DNA of 64,000 nucleotides from Terrilactibacillus sp. S3-3 (GCA_030437565.1 CP129291.1:868001-932000), one strand, 5' to 3'; counted from the stretch's first letter, positions 33,449 through 43,171 are shown. Numbers and translations are program-made. The notes: generated from the sequence alone by a model not told the origin.

Positions 33449-33988
33449 AAAAGAAAAAAAAAATTATCTATTATCACAGTATTTTTGCTTGTTTTTTCTT
33501 TTGCTACCATTACAAATGCACATGCCGAATCTGTTAATAGTGGTAATTCAACAATTGGCCCCAGGGCTGTTACTATTCATTATAAATGGAAGATTATTAG
33601 CAAAAAAAGAACCGGTACAGGTAATGGTGGTTGGAGAAACGGTCCATCAGGCAGAGGCCCTGCTAAATTAACTTTAAGTAATTCAAATTCTGCAAATAGA
33701 ACTTTTACTAATACTATATCGGGAAAATATCCTGTTGGCAAAGGTGAAATATCCTCTTCTCTCGGGGTTTCAATTGGTAAAACCGTTACCCATGGAACAA
33801 GTTACTCTATAAATATTCCGAAGAAAACAAAAAGACAAATTATTTTTCGTTCAGTTTATAGAATATATACGATAAAACAAGAAAAATATGAGGTAATTGG
33901 CGGATATTCAGAGCCTACGCATGTCTACGAAACAGCTAAGGTACATGTATTTGATCATTGGTATTATTCTTGGAAGACCATAAAATGA
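33449..33988 (+). CDS. Secreted beta-rich protein of unknown function
   Basis: Signal peptide (KKKLSIITVFLLVFSFATITNAHA, cleavage after AHA) followed by about 150 residues rich in Ser, Thr, Gly and Lys. The mature part starts ESVNSGNSTIGPRAV. It has an alternating polar/apolar middle (TFTNTISGKYPVGKGEISSS, then LGVSIGKTV) and a Tyr/Val-rich end (IYTIKQEKYEVIGGYSE; FDHWYYSWKTIK). A strong aaaggagga (33436) precedes it, but no ATG is visible in frame before an A-run; a lost base is likely. The pattern is compatible with a pore-forming toxin or bacteriocin-like protein, but I recognise no named family. Confidence 0.55.
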   Translation, partial: KRKKKLSIITVFLLVFSFATITNAHAESVNSGNSTIGPRAVTIHYKWKIISKKRTGTGNGGWRNGPSGRGPAKLTLSNSNSANRTFTNTISGKYPVGKGEISSSLGVSIGKTVTHGTSYSINIPKKTKRQIIFRSVYRIYTIKQEKYEVIGGYSEPTHVYETAKVHVFDHWYYSWKTIK

Positions 33989-34127
33989 CAATGAGTTTGT
34001 ACATAGAGAAAGAAGAAATCAAAAATGTTTTATAAACAATAGAGCGAACATTGTTATTTTTCGCCCGTTTTATTTTTAATTTTTTTTTTCCTATTTGACT
34101 TAATCGTGATTTCTTTAAAAATAAATA

Positions 34128-35627
34128 GGCTCTTCGCCGTTTCGTATGGAAAAGCTTGATAACATCATAGTCTATCTGTTCCATAATTCTCTTGGACTTT
34201 TCATAGTGTCTCAGTTTTGGAAAAGCCAGTCAAGGACAGCACTTGACAGCCTTTTCCAAAACTGAGGTGGCGTCGTTAGTCCAAGAAGGGAATTATTTAG
34301 CCCTGGGGGGCTCAACCTTGATGTCCAGCTTATTTACAGTTGCGTAAATCATCGAGACGTAGTTCCTTATCGACCTGTACCCTCGGGCCTTGCGTTTAGA
34401 TGCCTGAATCAAGCTGTTAACCCCCTCAAGGAATCCGTTGGTCATTTTCGAGACGAACCAGCGTAGGATCCCCTGGGCATGACGCCTTATCGTCTTTGCG
34501 ACATCCTTAATGGGCTGAAGCTTTGACCGGACAGCCCAGTTGCACCAATCCTCTAGATATAGGGGGGCATAATATTCGTTTTGCAGCCAAAACCTTTGCA
34601 GGGACAGTTTGATTCGATAGGCACGCCCTGTTTTAAGGTCGGCATCACTTAACTTCTTCAGCTGTTCCCGTTGATACTCCGTTAGATTCTCTGGGTTCTT
34701 CAGCCAGATATAACGTGTCTTTTTCAGATTAGACTGGTGAGCGGCTTCCGAACGGCGAACCCGGTCGACCGCTCCGTTCACCATCTTTAAGACATGGAAT
34801 TTATCGAACGTAATCTGAGCCTGTGAAAAATGTTCCTCAATACCGCTGATAAAGGCCGGCGACATATCGCAACACACCTCCTTGATTTGGCTGGGTTCCA
34901 CGCCTTTTTCTTTGAGGAAATCCTTAAAAGACCGCAGGCCTTCTGCCCCCTTGCCCTCAACGGCGAGAAGGACACGTTTCGTTTCTAAATCCACAAAAAG
35001 GGTGACATATTGATGGCCTCTTTTGGACGATGTCTCATCAATAGCGACCCTTTCCACATGGCTGATGTCACATGCATCCATGCCCTTTTGAACATAATAA
35101 TGAAAGACGCGCCAGAGACGTGTATCGTGTTCCCCAACTTCCCGGGCAACGGCATTGACCGGCATCTCCTTCATTAAGCGCATCACCTGGGCTTCAAAGA
35201 GCCAGGTGAAACCGGCTCCTTTCCGTGCCCAGTCAATCGACACAGTTCGTATCTTACCGCAGTGATCACATTCTACCCGTGGAAACCCGGGCATGCAGGT
35301 AGGTTGGGTATTGCCAGAAGTCCAAATGGCGCCAGATCCGGTCTTCATCAACGAGATCATACGCCCTGGCGTGCGGCTGTCCGCAATGGGGGCAAGTGAA
35401 CGAGGCCCCCCTGTGAAAATCAAGATAAATGTGCAGGCCTTCATTTTTCTGATCCAGTTCATAGTCTGCGATGTACCATGGTGCTTTAATATTCAATGCC
35501 ATTTCAAAAGCGGAGTAGGCCTTATTAAAATCTTTCATCGTTTCTTCACCTCTGGGTATTTTCAAAGTTTTTACCCAGTATAGACTACAAAACTAGTCTA
35601 TAAACCCATATTGTTTAGCGAAGAGGC
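34128..35627 (-). mobile_element. ISL3-family insertion sequence (first copy)
   Basis: Terminal inverted words GGCTCTTCGCCG...TATGG (left, 34128) and GCCTCTTCGCTA...TATGG (right, read inward from 35627) bracket a transposase on the minus strand. About 1.5 kb. I see no matching 8-bp target duplication in the flanks. A further 20-bp inverted pair tcagttttggaaaag...cttttccaaaactga lies at 34211-34265, between the left end and the transposase stop. Confidence 0.75.
34293..35538 (-). pseudogene. ISL3-family transposase (frameshifted)
   Basis: About 410 residues. ATG 35538 follows agaggtgaag. The N-terminal zinc-finger part has FTCPHCGQPHA and, after a one-base shift near 35285, VECDHCGKIRTV. It continues with HVERVAIDETSSKRGHQYVT (catalytic aspartate), CCDMSPAFISGI and FDKFHVLKMVN, and ends with NGFLEGVNSLIQASKRKARGYRS (catalytic glutamate region). 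These are normal DDE motifs of ISL3. It is only distantly related to the other ISL3 copy at 37.7 kb. Confidence 0.87.
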
Positions 35628-35753
35628 AAAGTTTTTAACGCCTGTCCCTCCTTTTGAGGAAAAAAAAGAATAGTAGAGCAAATACAAAAGTTGTTTTTAT
35701 TAATCAATCAATTAGCCCAAAGTATTGAGATAAAAGAAAAGAGAGAGGAATCA

Positions 35754-35801
35754 ATGATAAAATCTTTTTTTTTCATAATACACATTCTGCAAAATGAATG
35801 A
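35754..35801 (+). other. Possible 15-codon leader or micro-ORF
   Basis: ATG 35754 behind gagaggaa encodes MIKSFFFIIHILQNE and is followed after 2 bases by a terminator. It may be a real micropeptide, or the remains of a gene whose 9-T run carries an indel. The rest of 35640-35910 holds no gene. Confidence 0.25.
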
Positions 35802-35803
35802 AT

Positions 35804-35834
35804 AAAAGAGCTGGAGTAATTCAGCTCTTTTTTC
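35804..35834 (+). terminator. Rho-independent terminator
   Basis: AAAAGAGCTG-gagtaatt-CAGCTCTTTTTT, a 10-bp stem with a T-run, just after the 15-codon ORF. Confidence 0.75.
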
Positions 35835-35910
35835 CTTTTTTCATATATTTGTGCTGAAAGTCCAATAAAGACTGGCAAATCAAATCCTGCATTTTAAAAT
35901 GAGGATAGGA

Positions 35911-36323
35911 TTATTCACAGAATTTTTTGAATTCATCATACAACTCGTTGCTCATTTTGATACTCTTATTCTCGTACTTGGCTTCTTTGCTGTAGACCCT
36001 GTCATCCAACGCCAATAGTCTATTGGATTGATACTTTTGGAGCAAGTCTTTTAAAGCCTCGAGGTTTTCCTTGATAAACGCTAGTTCGTCTGGTTCATTT
36101 TTCTGTCCTGCTTTTAACCGTTCCTTTTCCGACCTTACGAATGGATAATACTGCTTGTCCGACTGGTGGTAAAAATAATCTCCCGCTCGCATCTCTTTGG
36201 TGAAAGTGCTATATGGGATTCCGGCGATTTCCGACACTTTCTTCAAGTCATACTTTTGTAATAGGCGTTAACTTCTTCGACTCTTTTTGAAGGTTTCATA
36301 GAAAAAAATGTGTCTTTGTCCAT
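35911..36323 (-). pseudogene. Putative DNA-binding (HTH) protein of mobile-element type (frameshifted)
   Basis: ATG 36323 follows ggaaagggg. The first 25 codons (MDKDTFFSMKPSKRVEEVNA) continue, after a missing A near 36254, into KKVSEIAGIPYSTFTKEMR, a helix-turn-helix-like segment, then YYPFVRSEKERLKAG. A C-terminal part (SIKMSNELYDEFKKFCE) looks like a ribbon or helical dimerisation tail. About 137 residues. Such proteins occur on plasmids and integrative elements. I do not recognise an exact family. Confidence 0.5.
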
Positions 36324-36487
36324 GGGCACAACCCCTTTCCTTTAATGAAGATATAGTATTATAGAAGGGAGGTAGCTCTATTATTTAATTTTAAATTGCT
36401 TTTATCTAATAATTTCTAGGAGCATTTGGGGATAGATGCGGAAAGTGGGCTATACGCTCATTTAATGACATTTTGGGAGGAAGGACA

Positions 36488-36671
36488 ATGAAGAATTCTA
36501 AAGGTATCGAAATAAATGGCTGTGTATTTGGGAATAACGAACGAACAAGATGTTGGGCACAAGGAATTTATAGAGGCTTTTATCGAATTTGTTGAAGCAA
36601 AAGGTTGGTATTTTGGAGGGGGAACCGTTCAGATAGATGAAGATGGAAATAAGATAGCGGATGTAGATTAG
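36488..36671 (+). pseudogene. Small conserved acidic protein (frameshifted)
   Basis: ATG 36488 follows gggaggaagg. MKNSKGIEINGCVFG shifts near 36528 to ITNEQDVGHKEFIEAFIEF, VEAKGWYFGGGTVQIDEDG and the end IADVD: about 61 residues. It resembles small YggL/DUF469-like proteins found in Bacillus genomes, but I cannot assign a function. Confidence 0.5.
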
Positions 36672-36784
36672 TTGGTTCGAATCTGGTTCTAATAATAATA
36701 GGTAATATATTGTTTGGAAGTTATTACCAATTATAGAATTCTATTAATACAGAATAAAGATACTGAAAAGGATTGGGTGTTCAG

Positions 36785-37571
36785 ATGAACTTTATTATAT
36801 TTGATTTAGAATGGAATCCTATTTATCACAAAGGAAAATTTTCAGGTCAAGAAATCACTGAACTTGGTGCAGTTGAGGTGAGTGAGGTGGATGGACTGTT
36901 AGTTATTGGGAGGAAATTCCATTCATATATTAGGCCATTCAACCCAATTTCAAAAAAAAAAAATAAAAGAATTAACAAGAATTCAAGAAACAGATACATG
37001 GTTAGCACCTAGATTCCCTGTTGTAATAAAACAATTAGAAAAATGGCTTGGCAATCAATCTTTTATATTTTCCTCATGGGGAGAAGATGATCGTGCTGTA
37101 TTACTAAAAAACCTACTATTTTATCAACTCAGTGTAGGAAAATTCAAACAATACATAAACCTACAACATGCCTTTTCAACATTGATTGATAATATAGATG
37201 GAAATCAAATTGGGCTGGTAAAAGCAATAGAATCATTAGGCTTGACTTTTGAAGGAACCCCCCATAGTTCGAATGATGCATTTAATACAGCAAGGATATT
37301 TATCGAAGTTTATGAAAAACTCCCAATAGATATAGAACCATTTGTTAGTAACCAGTTGTTAGACAATGACTATAGAAAACTGGTAAATAAAGTAGTACAT
37401 TTACGAGAAAAATTGGGTTTAAACTACCATGAATTGTCATTGGTATCAAAAATTAAAGAGGAAGAGCTTGAAAAGATCGAATTATTTCAATTAACCAAAG
37501 GCAAAAAGGAGATTAAAAGTTTAATACAGATACTATACTCCATTAGAGGAGAAACGATTGGAAAGAAGTGA
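36785..37571 (+). pseudogene. DEDDh 3'-5' exonuclease with a C-terminal HTH-like domain (frameshifted)
   Basis: Starts MNFIIFDLEWNP, where FDLE carries the first two catalytic acids (DxE). It continues with QEITELGAVEVSEVDG, then shifts in a 12-A run near 36955 to KELTRIQETDTWLAP. FIFSSWGEDDRAVL and the final HSSNDAFNTARIF (histidine and aspartate) complete the DEDDh set, as in KapD/ERI-1-like enzymes. After about residue 190 a helical segment LREKLGLNYHELSLVSKIKEEELEKIE resembles an XRE-type helix-turn-helix. About 262 residues. The role is unknown. Confidence 0.7.
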
Positions 37572-37604
37572 AATCAAATAGTCTTATAACGTATTTAAAA
37601 TTTC

Positions 37605-39045
37605 GATTCTTGGTCACTTTCTGTGAAACATGACTATTTAAGGGCATGAAAAAACTCGTAAATTCTTGTCAATACTTTGGATAGCCAAACCCAAAGGAGG
37701 AATTTACGAGTGAAAACGGAAATCCGTTTACCTTTAGGATTGCCTGAATTTGAGATTTTAAAACAGTCGATCCGAAATCAAAAAAGATCATTTTAGATGT
37801 TAGAACAACAGCTTTACCCGTGCACTGCCCGTTGTACGGTTTCTCGCATGTTAAAAGTCATGATCAGCGCCTGCGTAGAGTGCGTGACTTGGACGCCTTG
37901 GATAAGCCCCTATACTTGATGATTCATGTCAGACGCTACCGATGCCTGGACTGCGGCGAGGTGTTCAGCGAGTCTCTTCCCTCTGTGCCGCACCACAAGC
38001 ATCAGACCCATCGTCTGCGTGAGGCGATCTACTTGCGCTGCCAAGATACGACGATCAGCTCGATCAGCCGGCAAATGAGGATGAGTTATAAAACCGTGGA
38101 ACGCATCTACTACGATATCGCGGGCAAAAAGTTGTCCGACACACCGCCGTCAAGCGTCGTTGGCATCGATGAAATCGCAGTTCGCAAAGGCCATCGGTAT
38201 GAAACGGTGATCACGGATATTCTCACGGGAAAAGTGCACCGGATGGGGGCCAACCGAGACACGGAGGCCGCTCGCTCGTCTCTCTCTGCTTGAAACACTG
38301 GATGCTAGGCCCGTTAAAACCTTTGTCATGGACATGTGGCAACCCTTTTATCACGCCGTGACTCAGCTTTTCCCTGATGTCTCCATCGTCATCGATAAGT
38401 ATCATGTTGTCCAAAAAATCAACCATGCCTTGGATAGCGTCCGCAAAACGTGCCAGCCCTCCTTAAAAGGGGTAAAGAAAGGGCGGTTCTCTCTCTTGAA
38501 GCGGCGATTTAGATTGTCAGAAAAACAAATGAATCAACTGGAAGCTTTTCACGAAGCCTCGGACGAATTAGCCTATGCCTATTACTTGAAAGAATGGTTT
38601 TATGATCTCTATCAACAGTCTTCTTATGAAGAGGCCAAAGCCTTTTTAGACACCTGGATAGCAGAGGCTGAAAAAAGCCCGTTTGCCTCTTTTCACGAGG
38701 TTGTCAAAACCTTAAAACATTGGCAAGCTCATATTTTGGAATACTTTCGGGCACCCTACACCAATGCGAGAACAGAAGGCACGAACCACACAAAATCAAG
38801 AACCGAAAACGCATGGCTTATGGCTATCGAAATCTTGACCATTTTAGGATCAGAGTCCAGTTGGATTGTGCGGGCTCCGTCCCTTCCTCGCCTCAGGATA
38901 GATTAGCAGATAGCGCTTAAGCGTCAAGCCAAACCCGCTTGACCCTTGCGCGTTATCCGCTGCTAAGTGGTTAGGCGAAGAAGGGACTAGAATGGGCTGT
39001 CCATCGACAAAATTGTGCGAGTACCACAGAAAATGACGAAGAGCC
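37605..39045 (+). mobile_element. ISL3-family insertion sequence (second copy) with 8-bp target duplication
   Basis: Left end GATTCTTGGTCACTTTCTGTG, right end (inverted) GGCTCTTCGTCATTTTCTGTG: 17 of 21 bases agree. Both sides are flanked by the same 8 bases AAAATTTC (37597-37604 and 39046-39053), the duplication length expected for ISL3. Total 1,441 bp with one transposase gene. Confidence 0.92.
37710..38920 (+). pseudogene. ISL3-family transposase (frameshifted)
   Basis: GTG 37710 follows aaaggagga. Reading KTEIRLPLGLPEFEILKQ, then after a shift near 37785 VHCPLYGFSHVKSHDQRLR, YRCLDCGEVFSESLP (zinc-finger cysteines), SSVVGIDEIAVRKGHRYETV (catalytic aspartate), FVMDMWQPFYHAV and VIDKYHVVQKIN. 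It ends TNARTEGTNH with the catalytic glutamate, after which the C-terminus shifts to KIKNRKRMAYGYRNLDHFRI. About 400 residues. The shifts near 37785, 38285 and 38785 contrast with the perfect target duplication and suggest sequencing error. Confidence 0.88.
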
Positions 39046-39252
39046 AAAATTTCAAACATATGAATTCTACTGCTCGAAATTGGAAGTTAATTATCAATAC
39101 CTGGCACTCTACGCTTCCTGAATATGTTTAAAAATGAAATATTCAGAAAGGAAACAGACGAAACCACCGCCTGTCTATGAATTGAATTATTTTACACAAA
39201 TTTTACACATTGTTAAGGCAAAACCTTATTAAATTAATACTTTGACTGCCAT

Positions 39253-39335
39253 TTCGACCCAGAACACCGGTATCAAGATTTTTCTTACTATAATGGGATT
39301 TCTCGTAAATTTGAGAAGTCCCATTATTTTTCTTG
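39253..39335 (+). repeat. Second copy of tRNA-Leu tail plus rrn terminator
   Basis: ttcgacccagaacaccggta and onward repeats 32124-32204 with only a few differences. It includes the last 19 bases of tRNA-Leu and the complete terminator hairpin. With the intron start that follows, it forms a direct repeat of about 270 bases bracketing 7.1 kb. Confidence 0.9.
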
Positions 39336-40000
39336 GTGCGCCCGGCATGGGTGACAGCTAGGCGGTGAAAGTCCACTACAGGCCTTGGCAGTAGGAACTG
39401 TTAGCCAATGACGAGCTGTCCGCCGTGAGACGGAATCTGAAGGAAGTTGGAGGCAAATTTCCGGCCTGATGAACAAAAACTGCATATCAAGGCTGAAGCC
39501 AGGCGGATGAGCCTGCCAAACAAGGTGTAGTCCGATACTGCCCGAACCCCAATCAGTATATGCGGCAGGCACGCGGAAAGAAAGTTGTCATTCTTACCCG
39601 GGGAGGTCTCGTCAGGGCGTCCGACAAGAAGGATGAACTTCCTACAGACGCAATCTGAGCGCAAGTCCAAAAGACAAGGCTTGGATGAATGGCGAGAAGT
39701 CAGCAGAGGTCATAGTAGTTTCAACCACAATTGAAATGAAGGACCAAACCATAATTAAATCTGAAGAAATCAGGAGGTGGAGTCGTTGCGGAGAAAGCAG
39801 AATACAGCAAAACATGACTGCCTGCAAGAGGATAGGCTGGAAGTCGAAAGGAATGCAGGAGTGCTGAGTAACGAAAACACTGAACGATGGATGCAGAATC
39901 GTGCGCATGCACGAAAATTATGGAACCGCCGTATACGGAACCGTAAGTACGGTGGTGTGAGAGGTCGGCTAATCAATTAATGATTAGCCTCCTACTCGAT
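39336..40000 (+). mobile_element. ORF-less group II intron, complete ribozyme (class C-like)
   Basis: Starts GTGCGCCCGGCATGGGTG right after the T-tract of a terminator. Domain V is recognisable (gaaccgccgtatacggaacc, then gtaagtacggtgg) and is followed by domain VI (ctaatcaattaatgattag), ending cctactcgat. The 3' border is defined because the deleted twin at 32.2 kb diverges at the same place. At 665 bases it has no reverse transcriptase. Insertion directly behind intrinsic terminators is the known habit of bacterial class C introns. It would need a maturase from elsewhere to move. Confidence 0.8.
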
Positions 40001-40004
40001 TATA

Positions 40005-40234
40005 CGATTTTCCTCAAAAATGTCGTTGACTCTTATCGTATTCATTCTTCGATAACTATTGACTTTCCGATAGAAAGATTGAAAATAATTAATGAAGTAG
40101 AAGCTTCTAAGGTATTCAATGCTTCACATCAAGTCGAAAATTTAAGGGACAGATTGCCAATATGTCGGGCTGCCCCTAATTCTTTAAAAGCTCAAGGAAT
40201 TTATTGCTTAAACCCTTGCTATTGTCAAAATTGA
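40005..40234 (+). pseudogene. Unrecognised gene fragment, 5' cut by the intron
   Basis: An open frame enters from the intron end and reads IFLKNVVDSYRIHSSITIDFP, ERLKIINEVEASKVFNASHQ and a cysteine-containing end, CLNPCYCQN. It has no start codon or ribosome binding site of its own. It looks like the C-terminal part of a soluble protein disrupted by the intron. Family unknown. 40235-40348 holds no gene. Confidence 0.35.
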
Positions 40235-40348
40235 TATTATATTGGTGTAAAAGACTGTCGGTATCGCGATATTCAGAAAACCTTTTTTAATAAGTGAAAA
40301 GCTGCAAAATGGTTTTTTTTATTCGCTGTTTAATAATTATGGGAGTAT

Positions 40349-41076
40349 ATGCTTAAAAAAAGAAAGAAGATGATGCTTTTGGCTGCAAATATTTTAATCG
40401 TTGATGATGAACAAGCCATTGCCGATTTGGTAGAAGTATATCTAGAAAATGAGAATTATTGTGTCTTTAAATTTTATAACGGCAAGGATGCTCTTAACTG
40501 CATTGAAAAAGAAAGATTGGATCTCGCCATTTTGGACGTCATGCTCCCCGATGTAGACGGTTTTTCAATCTGTCAGCAAATCCGGGAAAAGCATAACTTT
40601 CCGGTTATCATGCTGACAGCCAAAGAAGAAGAAATCGATAAGATTACCGGGCTGACATTAGGTGCGGACGACTATATCACTAAACCGTTTCACCCTTTGG
40701 AACTTATTGCCCGTGTCAAGGCGCAGCTCCGGAGATTTACCAAATATAATTCTGCGGACCCAACCCAGGAAGAACACTTGATTGCCTCCGGCTTGGTATT
40801 AGACATGGATACCCATGAATGTACCTTGAATGAAAAAAAAAGCTATCTCTCACTCCTACAGAGTTTTCCATTCTTTGGGCCCTTTGTTCCAATCGCGGAC
40901 GGGTGGTCAGTTCGGAAGAATTGTTCCATGAGGTATGGGGAGACAAGTATTTTACCAACAGTAATAATACGGTCATGGTTCATATCCGGCATTTAAGGGA
41001 AAAAATGCACGACAGCGCGGAACATCCTAAATATATCAAAACGGTATGGGGGGTTGGCTATAAAATTGAAAAGTAA
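40349..41076 (+). pseudogene. VanR-type response regulator, OmpR family (frameshifted)
   Basis: Receiver domain with ANILIVDDEQAIADLVEVYL, phospho-acceptor DLAILDVMLPDVDG and switch lysine DDYITKPFHPLELIARVKAQ. In a 9-A run near 40835 the frame shifts. The winged-helix domain then continues as SLTPTEFSIL, GRVVSSEELFHEVWGDKYF and VMVHIRHLREKM, ending KYIKTVWGVGYKIEK at 41076. It is strikingly similar to VanR of glycopeptide-resistance operons. The start may be ATG 40349 or the later ATGATG near 40370 behind gaaagaag. The next gene overlaps its end. Confidence 0.85.
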
Positions 41077-42228
41077 GCGAAAAAATGATTATTCGAAATT
41101 AAAAAAAAAAGATATTTCTTCAAATGCTTCTGATCACAGTTGCTGCCGCTGTGACTGTTTATCTATTGCGCTATATCCTGCGTGGACAGATTGGAGATCG
41201 CATCGTTCGATTTTTAGTCAACGCTTTTCATTTTGAAAATTCGGCCGCAAAGGAAATCTATCAGTTGGTGATTCGCAACAATATGGACATGATCCCTTTT
41301 TTTTTGTCATTATCCTAATATTTTTATTAGTTATCCTTTTTCGATTTTCTGTTTCTTGGTTCACAAAATATTTCGATGAAATCAGCGCTGGAATGGATAA
41401 ACTTGCTGAGGAATCCGATGCTGAAATTACATTATCACCCGAATTGGATTTTATGGAAAATAAGCTAAATCAGGTAAAAAACAACTTGGAAAAACAAAAG
41501 AAAGCTGCTCATGATGCCGAGCAGCGCAAGAATGATTTGGTGGTTTACCTGGCTCATGATATAAAGACACCTCTGACCTCCGTTATCGGATACTTAAGTC
41601 TTCTGGATGAAGCTCCTGATATGCCTCCCGAACAGAAGGCAAAATATGTCGGTATTACCTTGGAAAAAGCTTATCGATTAGAGCAGCTTATCAATGAGTT
41701 TTTTGAGATCACAAGATTTAATCTTCAAACGATTGTTTTAAATAAAGAACAAATCAATTTACTGTTCATGCTCCAGCAGATGGCCGATGAATTCTATATC
41801 CAATGCTGACTCCACAAGGAAAGCAGGTGTCCGTCAATGTGCCTGACGGACTCACTTTGTGGGGAGACGCAGACAAACTGGCCCGTGTATTCAATAACAT
41901 CCTGAAAAAAACGCGATAGCCTACAGTTATGAAAACAGCGTCATTGACATTTCAGCTAAACAACAGCAGGACAAAAATATTGTTATAACTTTTACGAATC
42001 AAGGTCATCCTATCCCACGAGAAAAACTGGAAACGATATTTGAGAGATTTTTTTCGGCTGGACACATCCCGTTCTACTAATACAGGCGGTGCCGGGCTTG
42101 GACTGGCTATTGCCAAAGAAATCGTAAACGCGCATGGAGGCAATATTTTCGTGCAAAGTCATACAGAAAAGACAGTCTTTACTGTTGTGCTTCCACAAAA
42201 GCAAGAAAAGGACAAGTTATCTGCTTAA
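41054..42228 (+). pseudogene. VanS-type sensor histidine kinase (frameshifted)
   Basis: TTG 41054 overlaps the response-regulator end by 23 bases; MAIKLKSKRKNDYSKL is almost the start of VanS. Two transmembrane helices (LLITVAAAVTVYLLRYIL and a second near 41300) flank a short external loop. HAMP-like sequence and coiled coil lead to the H-box YLAHDIKTPLTSVIGYLSLL, then the N-box NNILKNAIAYS and G-box GGAGLGLAIAKEIV. There are at least four one-base shifts (A run near 41105, T run near 41300, near 41805, near 42045). About 385 residues. The ligand is unknown. Confidence 0.85.
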
Positions 42229-42302
42229 GCCAGATAGCTTGTCCTTTTGTATTAAATAATTACAAATCCAAATAAAGATCTTAAAAATGGGGTTAACAAG
42301 AT

Positions 42303-42980
42303 CTAAAAAATGGGTAATATACAAAGGATATACCGGCAAATGCGCCGGCCATATAAAAAACACGCCTCTTCACGAAGGAGCAAGGGAATTTTTCCGGTAT
42401 TGGTACTTTGGATAGAGACCTTGTTCTGTAATTTTGATAAATGTCCTTTCAGCAGCCTAAAAATGACCCATCCGATTAACGCTCCGAGAGTATTCATCAG
42501 TAAATCATCAATATCCGTTATTCTTCCATTGAGCAATTGACTCAATTCTATTATAAGAGACAATGTCATACCGGATAATGCTGTTTTCCATAACACTTCG
42601 TACTTTTTCCAAATACATGGAAGCATAAATCCAAGAGGTATAAAAAGTAATATATTTTCAATGTATGGGCGAACGCCCTCTGTAATCCAACGAAATGGAA
42701 TCAGATTAATCTCATCCGGTGGAATATGTAGCCCATTTGGGGTTAGTATTCCAAAGCTGTTATAAACAATATCCTTTATTGAAGGAATTTGAGTAAAACT
42801 TAGCACACCAGTCAGGTAGTACACAAAGATATATACGATGACAATATGTTCAATTGACAGTTTATAGCCCATCTTTTTGCTTTGAGCGGTCAGTAGTATG
42901 TGGTATGGAATCAAGAATGGCAAAGCACTAATAAACCATGTCATTGACACTATAATAAACATTAAAATCCTAATGATCAC
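42303..42980 (-). CDS. VanZ-family membrane protein
   Basis: Intact, about five transmembrane helices. VanZ family motifs are ENILLFIPLGFMLP, the ELSQLL glutamate and DIDDLLMNTLGALIGW. VanZ-type proteins give low-level teicoplanin or lipoglycopeptide resistance and may act on membrane or wall precursors. I place the start at GTG 42980, six bases after cggaggtg; the ATG at 43001 lies upstream of that site. Transcription is leftward from a TATAAT at 43017-43012. The gene is convergent with vanS, whose end is 75 bases away. Confidence 0.85.
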   Translation of the reverse strand: MIIRILMFIIVSMTWFISALPFLIPYHILLTAQSKKMGYKLSIEHIVIVYIFVYYLTGVLSFTQIPSIKDIVYNSFGILTPNGLHIPPDEINLIPFRWITEGVRPYIENILLFIPLGFMLPCIWKKYEVLWKTALSGMTLSLIIELSQLLNGRITDIDDLLMNTLGALIGWVIFRLLKGHLSKLQNKVSIQSTNTGKIPLLLREEACFLYGRRICRYILCILPIF

Positions 42981-43011
42981 TAAATTCACCTCCGTTGTCA
43001 TTAGCTTGTTT

Positions 43012-43054
43012 ATTATAGGATATTCAAAAAAGAAATATCTTAATAAAACCTTAA
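43012..43054 (-). promoter_or_regulatory. VanZ-like gene promoter with CTTAA direct repeat
   Basis: On the minus strand a perfect TATAAT (43017-43012) has no clear -35 hexamer. Instead CTTAA occurs twice at 11-bp spacing (43039 and 43050 on the plus strand) within a palindrome ATATCTTAA...TTAAGATAT. This is the layout of a promoter activated by an OmpR-family regulator. Confidence 0.5.
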
Positions 43055-43171
43055 GATATGGTGATTTTCTCCTTAATAAGTTTTATTCCTATTTTTAAAC
43101 GATTAAGATGCGGTCGTGTTACAAAGAACATGTATGTCACACTGAAACGCCAGATACCGAGATAAGAAAAT

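Noticed and set aside
34128..35635. 8-bp target duplication around the first ISL3 copy
   Set aside because: Left flank aataaata and right flank aaagtttt do not match.
32142..39265. Prophage or ICE in tRNA-Leu
   Set aside because: No integrase, relaxase or phage structural gene is present; only the bracketing repeat suggests it, so it is reported as an island only.
39324..39976. Minus- and plus-strand frames of 60-89 codons in the 39.3-40.0 kb region
   Set aside because: They fall inside the group II ribozyme, whose conserved RNA structure explains the sequence.
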